The translations under genes and the position numbers were made by a program. 64,000 nucleotides of DNA. Source: Photobacterium jeanii (GTDB lineage: Bacteria; Pseudomonadota; Gammaproteobacteria; Enterobacterales; Vibrionaceae). The notes under the pieces were generated by a model, which saw nothing but the letters and a program-made list of their open reading frames with translations, was not told the origin of the DNA and searched no databases. The stretch's first letter is position 1. Each line of letters begins with the position of its first letter. The DNA is taken from NCBI RefSeq assembly GCF_001650345.1, contig NZ_LVHF01000012.1, positions 1,116,001 to 1,180,000 of the forward strand, given 5' to 3'. Shown one piece after another: positions 8,766 through 19,658 of this stretch.

Positions 8766-9902
8766 ATGTACGCGCTTACCAATTGCCGCATTTTTACCGG
8801 TAGCGATGTGCTGAATAACCACGCCGTCATTGTTGACGGCGTGAACATTCACGCTGTTTGCCTAGAAGCAGACCTACCTCAAGACATCAAAACCGTTGAC
8901 CTTAACGGCGCAAACCTAACGCCAGGCTTCATTGACCTCCAGCTAAACGGCTGTGGCGGCGTTATGTTTAACGATGAAATCAACGCTGATGCTATTCACA
9001 CTATGCACCGTGCTAACCTGAAATCAGGTTGTACGAGCTTCCTACCAACGCTTATCACCTCTTCTGATGAAGATATGAAAGCCGCGATTGCCGCAGAGCG
9101 TGATTACCAAAGCAAATACAACAACCACTCGTTAGGTCTGCACCTTGAAGGTCCTTACCTTAACGTGATGAAAAAAGGTATTCACAGCGTTGATCACATC
9201 CGTCGCTCTGACGATGAGATGATCAAAACTATCTGTGAAAACGCTGACGTAGTAACCAAAGTAACGCTAGCACCAGAACAAAACCCACAAGAGCACATCG
9301 AACAGCTTGTTGAAGCGGGTATTGTGGTTTCTGCAGGTCACACGAATGCGACCTATGTTGAAGCACGCCGAGGCTTTGCCGCTGGTATCACTTTTGCAAC
9401 TCACCTATTCAACGCCATGACACCAATCGCGGGCCGTGAGCCGGGTATGGTTGGCGCTATCTACGATACACCTGAGGTATACACAGGTATCATCGCTGAC
9501 GGTTTCCACGTCGATTATGCCAATATCCGCATGGCACATCGCATGAAAGGTGAGAAATTAGTGCTAGTTACGGATGCGACTGCACCTGCAGGAGCAGACA
9601 TGGATCACTTTATTTTTGTCGGTAAGAAAGTATATTATCGAGATGGCAAGTGCGTTGATGAAAACGGCACACTTGGCGGTTCGGCACTGACAATGATTGA
9701 AGCTGTACAAAATAGTGTCGAACATGCAGGTATCGCCCTGGACGAAGCGATTCGTATGGCTACTCTTTACCCAGCACGCGCAATTAGCGTAGACAACAAG
9801 CTGGGAGCCATCAAAAAAGGCATGGTTGCTAACCTGACTGTTTTTGATCGTGACTTCAATGTTCGGGCGACTGTTGTTAACGGTGAATACGAGCAGAACT
9901 AA
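8766..9902 (+). CDS. nagA: N-acetylglucosamine-6-phosphate deacetylase
   Basis: Metal-dependent amidohydrolase of 378 aa that removes acetate from GlcNAc-6-phosphate and feeds NagB. Motifs in order: [11 protein letters not shown] near residue 58, metal-binding LHLEGPYLN near residue 125, AGHTNATY near residue 193, [10 protein letters not shown] near residue 213, and catalytic Asp in VTDATAPAG near residue 270. Second gene of nagBAC, only 2 bases before nagC. Confidence 0.97.
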   Translation: MYALTNCRIFTGSDVLNNHAVIVDGVNIHAVCLEADLPQDIKTVDLNGANLTPGFIDLQLNGCGGVMFNDEINADAIHTMHRANLKSGCTSFLPTLITSSDEDMKAAIAAERDYQSKYNNHSLGLHLEGPYLNVMKKGIHSVDHIRRSDDEMIKTICENADVVTKVTLAPEQNPQEHIEQLVEAGIVVSAGHTNATYVEARRGFAAGITFATHLFNAMTPIAGREPGMVGAIYDTPEVYTGIIADGFHVDYANIRMAHRMKGEKLVLVTDATAPAGADMDHFIFVGKKVYYRDGKCVDENGTLGGSALTMIEAVQNSVEHAGIALDEAIRMATLYPARAISVDNKLGAIKKGMVANLTVFDRDFNVRATVVNGEYEQN

Positions 9903-9904
9903 AT

Positions 9905-11119
9905 ATGACAGGCGGACAAATTGGTAATGTAGATCTGGTAAAGCAGCTTAACAGTGCTGCCGTTTACAGACTGATCGACTTACAAGGCCCTATTTCACGG
10001 ATTCAGGTTGCAGACGTAAGTCAACTTGCTCCCGCAAGTGTTACTAAAATAACCCGCCAGTTACTTGAGCGCGGCCTTATCAAAGAGGTCGCGCAACAAG
10101 CATCGACAGGTGGTCGACGTGCTATTTCTCTGACCACAGAGTCAGCCCCTTTCCACTCTATTGCTATTCGTTTAGGCCGTGATTACATTGAAATCACCCT
10201 CTACGATCTTAGCGGTAAATACATTGCTGGCACTGCCAGCCAATTCCACTACCAAGACCAAGATGAGTTAACGACTGGTCTGCTCAAGCACATACGTCAA
10301 TTCATTGCTGATAACCAAACAGTAATGAAAGAGCTCGTGGCATTTGGTATTACTCTGCCAGGTTTGATCAACCCAGAAAAAGGCATCATTGAATACATGC
10401 CGCATATCGAGGTTGATAACTTCCCGCTTGCTGAAATCATCAGTGATAACTTTGGTGTGTGCTGTTTTGTTGGTAACGACATTCGTGGTCTTGCGCTAGC
10501 AGAACACTACTTCGGCGCTAGCAAAGATTGCCGAGATTCTATTTTGGTGAGCGTTCACCACGGTACGGGGGCGGGCATTATTGTTAATGGTCAGGTTTTC
10601 CTTGGCTTTAACCGCAACGTTGGTGAGATTGGTCACATCCAGATCGATCCTCTGGGTGATAAGTGCCAATGTGGTAATTTTGGTTGTCTTGAGACAGTAG
10701 CCTCAGATCCAGCGATCGTCGCTCACGTGCAGAAGCTGCTAGATCAAGGCTACCCAAGCAGCCTTCAAGATCTTGAAGAAGTCACTATGCTGGCAATTTG
10801 CGAAGCCGCAAACAAAGGTGACGAGCTTGCGAGTCAATCGTTAATTAAAGTCGGAAATCAACTAGGCAAAGCCCTAGCGATGACCATCAACTTATTTAAC
10901 CCGCAAAAGATTGTGCTGGCCGGTCATATCACCCAAGCCAAAGATGTGGTGCTACCGGCAATTCGTCGCTGCATCGAGACCCAGTCGCTATCAACCTTCA
11001 ACAAAGATCTACCGATTGTGCCATCAGAGCTTGTTGCTCACCCAACCATTGGCGCTTTCTCTATGATCAAACGTGCAATGCTTAACGGCGTACTACTTCA
11101 ACGCCTACTGGAAGATTAA
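9905..11119 (+). CDS. nagC: NagC, ROK-family repressor of the N-acetylglucosamine regulon
   Basis: Repressor of 404 aa that senses GlcNAc-6-phosphate and controls nagE and nagBAC. The N-terminal helix-turn-helix is about residues 20-70 (SRIQVADVSQLAPASVTKIT). The ROK sugar-binding domain follows, with GTGAGIIVNG and the zinc motif CQCGNFGCLE near residue 256. Placement as third gene after nagBA matches E. coli. Autoregulation through the operator between nagE and nagB is inferred. Confidence 0.95.
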   Translation: MTGGQIGNVDLVKQLNSAAVYRLIDLQGPISRIQVADVSQLAPASVTKITRQLLERGLIKEVAQQASTGGRRAISLTTESAPFHSIAIRLGRDYIEITLYDLSGKYIAGTASQFHYQDQDELTTGLLKHIRQFIADNQTVMKELVAFGITLPGLINPEKGIIEYMPHIEVDNFPLAEIISDNFGVCCFVGNDIRGLALAEHYFGASKDCRDSILVSVHHGTGAGIIVNGQVFLGFNRNVGEIGHIQIDPLGDKCQCGNFGCLETVASDPAIVAHVQKLLDQGYPSSLQDLEEVTMLAICEAANKGDELASQSLIKVGNQLGKALAMTINLFNPQKIVLAGHITQAKDVVLPAIRRCIETQSLSTFNKDLPIVPSELVAHPTIGAFSMIKRAMLNGVLLQRLLED

Positions 11120-11194
11120 TCGCTAATCGTCCCGCATATCACCGCACAAAATCTGGATTACAAATTTATACTCTTAATTTGTAACAGTTAATTC

Positions 11195-11223
11195 AGGGCC
11201 ATACGTCACAGATGTATGGCCCT
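11195..11223 (+). terminator. Hairpin after nagBAC
   Basis: Perfect 10-bp stem AGGGCCATAC/GTATGGCCCT with a 9-base loop, 75 bases past nagC. No T-run follows, so termination efficiency is uncertain. Confidence 0.5.
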
Positions 11224-11282
11224 TATGGTATATTCACGCCCACAAAATTCTCCCCGAAAAAAGAAGGAGCTGTCAGCCTATT

Positions 11283-12872
11283 ATGGAACTCGTCTTCATC
11301 ATCACCGCATTCATTGCCGGTTTTATTGCGATGCAATGCAAACTCCCCCCATTAGTAGGCTTTCTCGTTGCTGGATTTGGCCTTAGCAGCATGGGCGTCG
11401 AAAGTACCGACGCACTCGCCACTATGGCTGATCTTGGGGTCACGCTGCTGCTGTTCACAATCGGCTTAAAACTGGATGTAAAAACACTACTCGCCAAAGA
11501 AATCTGGGGAGGGGCAACCTTACATAACCTCTTGTCCACGGGTCTATTTACACTTGCTCTGCTTGGGCTAAAACAGCTAGGTCTTGGCATGTTGTCGGAT
11601 CTTAGCTTGGCACACCTTGCACTACTTGGCTTTTCGCTTTCTTTTTCTAGTACCGTTTTCGCGATCAAAGCTCTACAAGATAAAGGTGAACTCAACGCAA
11701 CTTACGGCACCTTAGCCATCGGTATTCTGGTCATGCAGGATATCTTTGCGGTACTGTTCCTCACCATTTCTACGGGCAAAGTGCCGGAGATCACCGCACT
11801 GGGTCTGTTTGCCTTACCGCTACTTCGTCCATTGATGTTCCGCATTCTCGATAAGGCTGGTCACGGCGAGATGCTGGTACTGTACTCGATTTTCCTCGCC
11901 TTAGTAGCAGGTGCAGGCTTATTCAACCTTGTGGGCTTAAAAGCCGACTTGGGGGCATTGATCTTAGGGATGATGCTAGCCGGTCACCCGAAAGCATCCG
12001 AGATGTCAAAATCGCTCTTTAATCTAAAAGAGCTGCTACTGGTTTGCTTCTTCCTCAATATTGGCTTGTCCGAAGCACCAACAATGGACGGCGCCTTAAT
12101 GGCTATCGTGTTGTTGTTGCTCCTGCCAATCAAAGGCTTGTTGTACTACCTTATTTTTCACCTGTTCCGCTACCGTGTTCGTACTTCGTTGTTAGGGACA
12201 CTCACCCTGTTTAACTACAGTGAATTTGGTCTAATTGTCAGTGGCTTAGCCTACAAGCTTGGCTGGCTACCGGGTAGTTTCTTAGTAGCCATCGCAATGA
12301 CTGTGTCGATTTCATTCTTAATTGCGGCACCGCTAAACAGTATCGGCCATAAGCTGTATCACGATACTTCAAAATGGCTTAAGGAGTACGATGCAGAACT
12401 ACTGAATCCAAGCGATAAGCTGATTGATTTTGGCCAAGCTCGGGTGTTGATCTTAGGGATGGGACGAATTGGTAGCGGTGCTTACGATGAACTGGTCGAG
12501 CGCTACGGCGAGCAAATCATCGGTATCGAAACCCGTGAAGAATCGGTGGACGATCACCTTAAGCACGGACGTAATGTTTTGCACGGCGATGCAACTGACC
12601 CCGATTTCTGGGCGCGAGTGATCAGTAACCACCAAATCGAACTCGTACTGCTGGCAATGCCAAACAGCCATGCTAACAGTTTTGCGATGGAGCAAATCAA
12701 TACGCTCGACTACCAAGGCAAAGTCGCAGCAATCGCAAAATATTCCGATGAAATGGAAGAACTAGAGAATTTAGGTATTGATGCGGCCTTCAATATTTAT
12801 CACGAAGCGGGTCGTGGTTTTGCTCGTCATGTCTGCGAAGAGCTCGATATGAGCCTTAAATCGCGCACTTAG
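11283..12872 (+). CDS. CPA2-family cation:proton antiporter with C-terminal NAD-binding domain
   Basis: Inner-membrane protein of 529 aa. Residues 1 to about 365 are hydrophobic helices of the Na/H exchanger type (KLPPLVGFLVAGFG, LGVTLLLFTIGLKLDVK). Residues about 380-520 form a TrkA-N/RCK-like nucleotide domain with VLILGMGRIGSGAY. This is the KefB/YbaL architecture, probably exporting K+ or Na+ in exchange for H+. It is too divergent from YbaL or KefB to name. AGGAG lies about 14 bases before the ATG, farther than usual. A terminator follows. Confidence 0.85.
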   Translation: MELVFIITAFIAGFIAMQCKLPPLVGFLVAGFGLSSMGVESTDALATMADLGVTLLLFTIGLKLDVKTLLAKEIWGGATLHNLLSTGLFTLALLGLKQLGLGMLSDLSLAHLALLGFSLSFSSTVFAIKALQDKGELNATYGTLAIGILVMQDIFAVLFLTISTGKVPEITALGLFALPLLRPLMFRILDKAGHGEMLVLYSIFLALVAGAGLFNLVGLKADLGALILGMMLAGHPKASEMSKSLFNLKELLLVCFFLNIGLSEAPTMDGALMAIVLLLLLPIKGLLYYLIFHLFRYRVRTSLLGTLTLFNYSEFGLIVSGLAYKLGWLPGSFLVAIAMTVSISFLIAAPLNSIGHKLYHDTSKWLKEYDAELLNPSDKLIDFGQARVLILGMGRIGSGAYDELVERYGEQIIGIETREESVDDHLKHGRNVLHGDATDPDFWARVISNHQIELVLLAMPNSHANSFAMEQINTLDYQGKVAAIAKYSDEMEELENLGIDAAFNIYHEAGRGFARHVCEELDMSLKSRT

Positions 12873-12911
12873 TAAGACTAAATATCCTTCAGCTCAATTG
12901 CTATTTCATTC

Positions 12912-12941
12912 AAAGCGGTTACCTCGGTAGCCGCTTTTTTT
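12912..12941 (+). terminator. Terminator of the antiporter gene
   Basis: Stem AAGCGGTTAC/GTAGCCGCTT followed by seven T, about 40 bases past the stop codon. Confidence 0.88.
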
Positions 12942-13192
12942 GAACAAAAAATCACTTAATATAGAAAATATTCAGTTAAAAGCAATTTAACCGAATATTA
13001 TTTACGTTATGTCTTTTTCTTTTATCGAATTGGGATTTTCCATTGCAATTTATTACTGAATGCGCAATTTTAAAAATCAAGTAAGGGAAAGGTGACGTAT
13101 CCGTTAAATCTGATACCAACCCATAACACCCACCGCGGTGTCCTGATGAAATTATTAAGAATTGCAATAGTTTATAGGTTGGAGTGGCAATT
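12942..13192. other. Upstream region of asnB
   Basis: About 250 non-coding, A/T-rich bases. A perfect 10-bp palindrome CACCGCGGTG sits at 13131-13140. The ribosome-binding site GGAG is at 13181-13184. No convincing promoter hexamers or known operator were recognised. Confidence 0.4.
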
Positions 13193-14863
13193 ATGTGTTC
13201 TGTTTTTGGGGTATTAGATATTAAAACTGACGCAGCTGCGTTACGTGCAACTGCACTTGAAATGTCGAAGAAAATGCGTCACCGCGGCCCAGATTGGTCG
13301 GGTATTTATTCTTCAGATAAAGCCATTTTGGTTCATGAGCGTCTAGCGATTGTTGACCTTAACAGTGGCGAGCAACCACTTTACAACCAAGAAAAAACTC
13401 ACGCTCTAGCTGTGAACGGTGAGATCTACAACCACAAAGAGCTGCGTGCTGAGTTTGCCGCTGACTACCCTTTCCAAACAGAATCAGACTGTGAAATCAT
13501 TCTGGCGCTGTACAAAGAAAAAGGCCCAGAGCTACTTGATTACCTCAACGGTATCTTTGGTTTCATCCTGTACGATGAAGTTGAAGACGCGTACCTGATT
13601 GGCCGTGACCACATTGGTATCATCCCGCTTTACCATGGCCATGACGAACACGGCAACTACTATGTTGCCTCTGAAATGAAAGCCCTAGTGCCAGTGTGTA
13701 AAACCATCAGCGAGTTTCCTCCAGGTCACTTCCTATGGAGTAAACAAGGTGAACCAGTGCGTTACTATAAACGTGACTGGATGGAATACGATGCCGTTGC
13801 CGATGCCAAAACCGACAAAGCCGAATTGAAAGCAGCTTTAGAAGGTGCGGTAAAACGCCAGCTAATGACTGACGTACCATACGGTGTGCTACTTTCTGGT
13901 GGCCTTGATTCATCGGTTATTTCAGCCATTACCAAAAAGTTTGCCGCTAAGCGTATTGAAGACGATGAACAATCCCAAGCATGGTGGCCTACTCTGCACT
14001 CATTTGCGATTGGTCTTGAAGGCGCACCTGATCTCAAAGCTGCTAAAGTGGTTGCCGACAGTATTGGCACTGTTCACCACGAATTAACTTACACAGTGCA
14101 AGAAGGTTTAGATGCGATTCGTGATGTGATTTACCACATCGAAACTTATGATGTGACCACCATTCGCGCTTCTACACCTATGTACCTCATGTCACGTAAA
14201 ATCCGTGCAATGGGGATCAAAATGGTACTGTCTGGCGAAGGGGCTGATGAAGTGTTTGGTGGCTACCTCTACTTCCACAAAGCGCCAAACGCTAAAGAGT
14301 TCCACGAAGAAACCGTACGTAAGCTACTTGCGCTTAACATGTTCGACTGTGCACGCGCTAACAAATCAATGGCAGCTTGGGGGATTGAAGCACGTGTACC
14401 TTTCCTTGATAAAGATTTCTTGGAAGTGGCGATGCGTATCAACCCTGAAGATAAGATGTGTGGCAACGGTAAAATGGAAAAACACATCGTTCGTGAGTGC
14501 TTTGAAGACTACCTACCTGAGTCCGTTGCATGGCGTCAAAAAGAGCAGTTCTCTGACGGTGTAGGCTACAGCTGGATTGATACACTACGTGATGTTGCAG
14601 AGCAGAAAGTCACAGATCAACAGTTAGAAACGGCGAAGTTCCGCTTCCCGTACAACACGCCTACGACCAAAGAAGCGTATGTATACCGTGAAATTTTTGA
14701 AGAGTTGTTCCCACTAGAAAGTGCTGCTAAATGTGTTCCTGGCGGCCCTTCAATCGCTTGCTCAAGTGCGAAAGCCATTGAGTGGGATGAGAGCTTCAAG
14801 AACAGCGCCGATCCTTCAGGCCGTGCCGTTGCTGCGGTACACAACGAAGCATACAAAAAATAA
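13193..14863 (+). CDS. asnB: Asparagine synthetase B, glutamine-hydrolysing
   Basis: Makes asparagine from aspartate, ATP and glutamine. The ATG at 13193 is chosen because the mature enzyme must expose Cys2 (MCSVFGVLDIK) as N-terminal nucleophile, and GGAG lies 8 bases upstream; an in-frame GTG at 13184 would bury it. The 556-aa protein has the glutaminase domain (1 to about 200; RHRGPDWSG, NGEIYNH) and the synthetase domain with the ATP loop VLLSGGLDSSVISA. It closely follows E. coli AsnB throughout. Confidence 0.97.
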   Translation: MCSVFGVLDIKTDAAALRATALEMSKKMRHRGPDWSGIYSSDKAILVHERLAIVDLNSGEQPLYNQEKTHALAVNGEIYNHKELRAEFAADYPFQTESDCEIILALYKEKGPELLDYLNGIFGFILYDEVEDAYLIGRDHIGIIPLYHGHDEHGNYYVASEMKALVPVCKTISEFPPGHFLWSKQGEPVRYYKRDWMEYDAVADAKTDKAELKAALEGAVKRQLMTDVPYGVLLSGGLDSSVISAITKKFAAKRIEDDEQSQAWWPTLHSFAIGLEGAPDLKAAKVVADSIGTVHHELTYTVQEGLDAIRDVIYHIETYDVTTIRASTPMYLMSRKIRAMGIKMVLSGEGADEVFGGYLYFHKAPNAKEFHEETVRKLLALNMFDCARANKSMAAWGIEARVPFLDKDFLEVAMRINPEDKMCGNGKMEKHIVRECFEDYLPESVAWRQKEQFSDGVGYSWIDTLRDVAEQKVTDQQLETAKFRFPYNTPTTKEAYVYREIFEELFPLESAAKCVPGGPSIACSSAKAIEWDESFKNSADPSGRAVAAVHNEAYKK

Positions 14864-14885
14864 CCGTCAGAACCGCAATTAACTT

Positions 14886-14925
14886 AACCCGCCATTATCG
14901 ACATGACTCGTGTGGCGGGTTATTT
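14886..14925 (+). terminator. Terminator of asnB
   Basis: Perfect 9-bp stem AACCCGCCA/TGGCGGGTT with an 18-base loop, then TATTTCC. About 20 bases past the stop. Confidence 0.75.
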
Positions 14926-15111
14926 CCTCTCATAAAATTCAACATTATTTTATGCAAGCGAAATAATGCCAAACCCGTCATCTCTGCCCTAGATTATTTT
15001 CACCCTGCAAAAAATTTCATTCTTAGCGAGCCATTATGCTAACCAGCCCACAGATCGCGTGACCAAGATCGCCTAATCTCAGTGTTCCATCCGCAATCAA
15101 CAAAGCACAAC

Positions 15112-16017
15112 ATGAAGCGAATTAAAACGGAATTAAACGGCCCTGAGTTTTCTCAATTTATTGCAGGCTACTGGCGCCTGATGGAATGGGATATGTCACC
15201 GCAACAGCGTCTGACTTTCCTTAAGCAACACCTTGAGCTTGGGATCACCACCTGTGACCATGCCGATATTTATGGCAACTACCAATGTGAAACGGCTTTT
15301 GGTGAAGCATTAAAGCTAGAACCAAGCTTACGCGATCAAATCGAGCTCGTTAGCAAGTGTGGTATTCGCTTACCGAGTGCGCCAAGCGGTGATATCCACC
15401 TGCCACACTACAACACCACCACAGATTACATCATCAGCCAAGCGGAACAGTCTCTGCGTAATCTGCATACCGATCACTTAGATTTATTACTGATCCACCG
15501 CCCTGACCCACTCATGAAGGTGGACGATATCGCTGAAGCGTTCACTCGCTTAAAGCACGCCGGTAAAGTAAAACATGTTGGGGTATCGAATTTCACCACC
15601 AGCCAATTCGACTTATTGCAATCACGCTTAGATTTCACCCTAGCGACCAACCAATTAGAAATCTCGCCAGTCAATATGGCAGCCCTACACGACGGCAGCT
15701 TAGATCAAATGCAGCAACATCGCATTGCGCCAATGGCATGGTCGTGCCTGGGCGGTGGTAGCTTGTTCAATGGTCAAGATGAAAAGTCCAAACGACTACG
15801 TGCTGAACTTGAGAAAATTGCCGCTGAAGTCGGTGCCGAAGGCATAGATCAAGTGGTTTACGCTTGGGTGTTGGCACTACCGTCCAATCCACTACCGATT
15901 ATTGGTAGCGGTAAGATAGACCGTGTTCGCCAAGCAGTGAAAAGTACAGACATCACACTGACTCGCCAGCAGTGGTTCCGTATTTGGGTAGCCTCAAACG
16001 GTCACAATGTGCCGTAA
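15112..16017 (+). CDS. ydhF: YdhF-like aldo/keto reductase
   Basis: NADPH-dependent aldo/keto reductase with a TIM-barrel fold. Visible motifs are GYWRLMEWDMS near the start, CDHADIYGNYQCE (catalytic Asp and Tyr), LVSKCGI (catalytic Lys), LLLIHRPDPLM (His), GVSNFTTSQF and IIGSGKIDRVR. It tracks E. coli YdhF along its length, including the end QQWFRIW; the natural substrate is unknown. The ATG at 15112 gives 301 aa, close to E. coli (298). The GTG at 15082 would add ten residues; neither has a good ribosome-binding site. Confidence 0.88.
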   Translation: MKRIKTELNGPEFSQFIAGYWRLMEWDMSPQQRLTFLKQHLELGITTCDHADIYGNYQCETAFGEALKLEPSLRDQIELVSKCGIRLPSAPSGDIHLPHYNTTTDYIISQAEQSLRNLHTDHLDLLLIHRPDPLMKVDDIAEAFTRLKHAGKVKHVGVSNFTTSQFDLLQSRLDFTLATNQLEISPVNMAALHDGSLDQMQQHRIAPMAWSCLGGGSLFNGQDEKSKRLRAELEKIAAEVGAEGIDQVVYAWVLALPSNPLPIIGSGKIDRVRQAVKSTDITLTRQQWFRIWVASNGHNVP

Positions 16018-16070
16018 TTTAGCCAAAGCTCAATATTTCAGGTCTTGGTGCTAAGCCACATCCCGACATA

Positions 16071-16106
16071 AAAAAACCCAGCAGATACGCTGGGTTTTGT
16101 ATTTTT
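16071..16106. terminator. Bidirectional terminator between ydhF and gsk
   Basis: Stem AAAACCCAGC/GCTGGGTTTT with a 6-base loop and T-rich or A-rich flanks. It serves two convergent genes. Confidence 0.85.
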
Positions 16107-16126
16107 AGCAAGCTGTGAAAACGCGA

Positions 16127-17431
16127 TTAACGTTCCCAGTAAGCTTCTTCTAAGCTGTCTTCACGCTCAGGTAGTCCACGAGATAAACGTGGCGAGTGCT
16201 GCGCCAATACTTCGTAGCTTACACGGTTTGAATACAGACAGATCTGCGAGAACGACGAGTAAGTTAGGAAGCTGTGTTGGTGCTTACTAGAGTTAGGCAC
16301 ATTTTCTTTGTGGTAACGGTTTGCTGACATGTCGTGCAGCAAGGCAGACAATGCACCGTCACCCGCGCCATTGGTGTTCTTAATGCGCTCAGGCCCCCCC
16401 ATGTATGGTGCGATGTGTGAGTACACCTTGATTGGGTTTTCACACTCATCTTTTAGCATCGGACGGCTGAATTCGTAGCGGTTAAACTCAGCAATGTCAC
16501 CAGGAAGTAGTGGCAAGCTCGTTTCACGCTTAGCACTGTCTTCAGTGTAACCCGCAGTGTAAAGACCAACAGGACCCGCAGTACACAGTACCAAATCAAC
16601 CCATTCCAGCGTTTTATTTGCCGCAACAAGCGGATCAGCTTCACCCGTTAGCGCTTCACCTTCGTCTTCGTTCATCGCAACCACAGTAACGTGATCGCGT
16701 AGGAAGTCACGCCACCATTGTGGATCATCTTGGATCACGAACTTAGTACCCAGCGTTAGTACTACTGGTACTTCGTGTTTCTTAGCGTACTCAATTGCAC
16801 GCATTGTTGCCGCTGGCATTGGGTCGCCATCTTTACAACGCACCAAGTAAGCCGTTAGCACAAGCGCTGAGGCACTTTCAAACACAGACTCAGGAATGCT
16901 ATCAGGGCTTAATTGGTTCATGTGACCTTCGTTGATAGCAAACGTACGTTCACCTTCAGCAGAGATCAGCGCGAAACAACGACCGATAGGACCTTGAACA
17001 GGCTGTAGGAAGTTCATATCCATACGGCTTGAAGTATTACATAGGTAACGGTATGCGTAGCTACCTACTTCGATATCTTTACTCATTACACCTAGCAGTA
17101 CTGATTTATCATCAGCCAATACTGAGTAGTTGTGTAATGTATTACCAATCGTACCACCCGCAAACTCGTGAGTGATCAGATCTTGGCTTTTTAATTCGTT
17201 ATAAAGCGCTTCGGCTTTTTCATCACTGATCACTAGAGAGTGACCTTTACTTAGCTCATAGCGCTCTAGGAACGCGTCATCAACACAAGCTTCAATATCA
17301 ACCAGAGTTTGGTCGATACCAACAACATGAGTACGTGTTAGACGTTTTTCTTGCTTGGTTTGACTCAGAAGTGGATCACGAGCATGTACAGGAAAGTAAT
17401 GCTTCGATTTACGTTGGCCTGGAAATTTCAT
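16127..17431 (-). CDS. gsk: Inosine-guanosine kinase
   Basis: PfkB/ribokinase-family kinase that phosphorylates inosine and guanosine for purine salvage. It has 434 aa, the same length as E. coli Gsk, and begins MKFPGQRKSKHYFPVHARDP. The glycine loop FAGGTIGNTLHNYS is near residue 90. The C-terminal anion hole and catalytic Asp are in NTNGAGDGAL near residue 354. It ends PEREDSLEEAYWER. In E. coli gsk also lies near hemH and adk. Confidence 0.96.
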   Translation of the reverse strand: MKFPGQRKSKHYFPVHARDPLLSQTKQEKRLTRTHVVGIDQTLVDIEACVDDAFLERYELSKGHSLVISDEKAEALYNELKSQDLITHEFAGGTIGNTLHNYSVLADDKSVLLGVMSKDIEVGSYAYRYLCNTSSRMDMNFLQPVQGPIGRCFALISAEGERTFAINEGHMNQLSPDSIPESVFESASALVLTAYLVRCKDGDPMPAATMRAIEYAKKHEVPVVLTLGTKFVIQDDPQWWRDFLRDHVTVVAMNEDEGEALTGEADPLVAANKTLEWVDLVLCTAGPVGLYTAGYTEDSAKRETSLPLLPGDIAEFNRYEFSRPMLKDECENPIKVYSHIAPYMGGPERIKNTNGAGDGALSALLHDMSANRYHKENVPNSSKHQHSFLTYSSFSQICLYSNRVSYEVLAQHSPRLSRGLPEREDSLEEAYWER

Positions 17432-17585
17432 CTGAATGAGCTATCTGTTTAGTGAGGTTTTTGCGGATTCTATCACAATATCGTGAACATAAAAGAAATC
17501 AGATAATGCTTTTTTGAGAGTTAAAGTGACTTTATGGCACGTTGAAGTGACAGTCATTGCACCGAGTATCAGCAACTACTTACAT

Positions 17586-17621
17586 AAAATAAAAGAGCAC
17601 CCAAGGTTACTCTTTTATTTT
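17586..17621 (-). terminator. Terminator of hemH
   Basis: Perfect 12-bp inverted repeat AAAATAAAAGAG/CTCTTTTATTTT with a 12-base loop. On the minus strand it ends in TTTTATTTT, about 35 bases past the hemH stop. Confidence 0.8.
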
Positions 17622-17655
17622 CATTAACTTACAAGCTTAAATGTGCAAACACTGC

Positions 17656-18627
17656 TTACTCAACCCACCCCTGGCTGTGCTGACGCACCAAACTCGCCAT
17701 CATGGCGATATGAGCATCGTTGTCATTCAAGCATGGGATCAAATTGAAGGTTTCGCCACCAGCTTCAATAAAGACTTCTTTGCACTCTTCGGCAATTTCT
17801 TCCAATGTCTCCAAGCAATCTACCGAGAACGCAGGGCACATGACATCTAAGCGCTTAACCCCTTTCTTCGCCAAGGCTTCAATCGTTTTGTCAGTGTAAG
17901 GTTTAAGCCACTCTTCACGACCAAAAATCGACTGATAACTCATGCTCATTTGCTCACGCGGCATCTCAAGTTGGTCGGCCAGTAATGCTGTGGTGCGATC
18001 GCAATGTTCAGGGTACGGATCACCATTATCGGCATAACGCTTTGGAATACCGTGGTACGAACACAACAGATAATCTGGCTTACCATGTTGATCCCAAAAA
18101 GTTTGCGCGGATTGCGCTAGGGCGCTGATGTAATCAGGGTGATCGTAGTAATGATTCACAAAGCGCAACTCTGGCAACTTCGGCGTTGCGGCAACTGACT
18201 TCGCTAATTTATCAAACACCGCAGCTGTAGTGGTCTGGGAATACTGCGGGTATAAAGGCAGCACCAGCACTTGTTCACAGCCTTGCTGTTTCAATGTTTC
18301 TAGCCCCGAAGCAATGCTTGGCGAGCCATAAGTCATACCGATTTCAACGGGTACATCAATCAGCTGTTTTAACTGCTCTTTCTGACGCTGTGAATAGACC
18401 ATTAGTGGCGAGCCATCGTCCATCCATACAGATTGATATAACTTCGCTACTTTTGGGGAACGGATCGGCAAAATCACCCCGTGTAAAATTGGGCACCACA
18501 ACCAGCGCGTCATATCGACCACTCGCTTATCATGCAAGAATTCAGCTAAGAAACGCTTTACCCCTGCAGCTGTAGGTTCGTCTGGCGTCCCTAGATTCAC
18601 CAGTAATACGCCGTATTTGTTATTCAT
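17656..18627 (-). CDS. hemH: Ferrochelatase
   Basis: Inserts Fe2+ into protoporphyrin IX in the last step of haem synthesis. At 323 aa it has the normal bacterial length. It starts [15 protein letters not shown], with the conserved GMTYGSPSI near residue 97, the catalytic His in [17 protein letters not shown] near residue 190 and the acidic metal path [15 protein letters not shown] near residue 265. It lies between gsk and adk with its own promoter region (18628-18787) and terminator. Confidence 0.96.
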   Translation of the reverse strand: MNNKYGVLLVNLGTPDEPTAAGVKRFLAEFLHDKRVVDMTRWLWCPILHGVILPIRSPKVAKLYQSVWMDDGSPLMVYSQRQKEQLKQLIDVPVEIGMTYGSPSIASGLETLKQQGCEQVLVLPLYPQYSQTTTAAVFDKLAKSVAATPKLPELRFVNHYYDHPDYISALAQSAQTFWDQHGKPDYLLCSYHGIPKRYADNGDPYPEHCDRTTALLADQLEMPREQMSMSYQSIFGREEWLKPYTDKTIEALAKKGVKRLDVMCPAFSVDCLETLEEIAEECKEVFIEAGGETFNLIPCLNDNDAHIAMMASLVRQHSQGWVE

Positions 18628-18787
18628 TTTAGTATCCGCCGCTTAAATCCAATTGAAGTTGCTTATGTGGTAATAATATCACTAACCTAGACCAATCTGG
18701 ATAAGTAGTTAGTTTTATACCAGCTTGGTTATACCGTCCCTATAACTAAAAAGTTCATTCAGCACGAGAACTTTTTAAATAACAGCC

Positions 18788-18823
18788 AAAAAAAACGGGC
18801 ATACCTAAGTATGCCCGTTTTTA
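18788..18823 (-). terminator. Terminator of adk
   Basis: Perfect 14-bp stem AAAAACGGGCATAC/GTATGCCCGTTTTT with a CTAA loop and a T-run on the minus strand. Confidence 0.92.
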
Positions 18824-18841
18824 ATCGCTGTTTAGCGTCGC

Positions 18842-19642
<801 letters not shown>

Positions 19643-19658
19643 TCAGAGTCGAGCTCAA

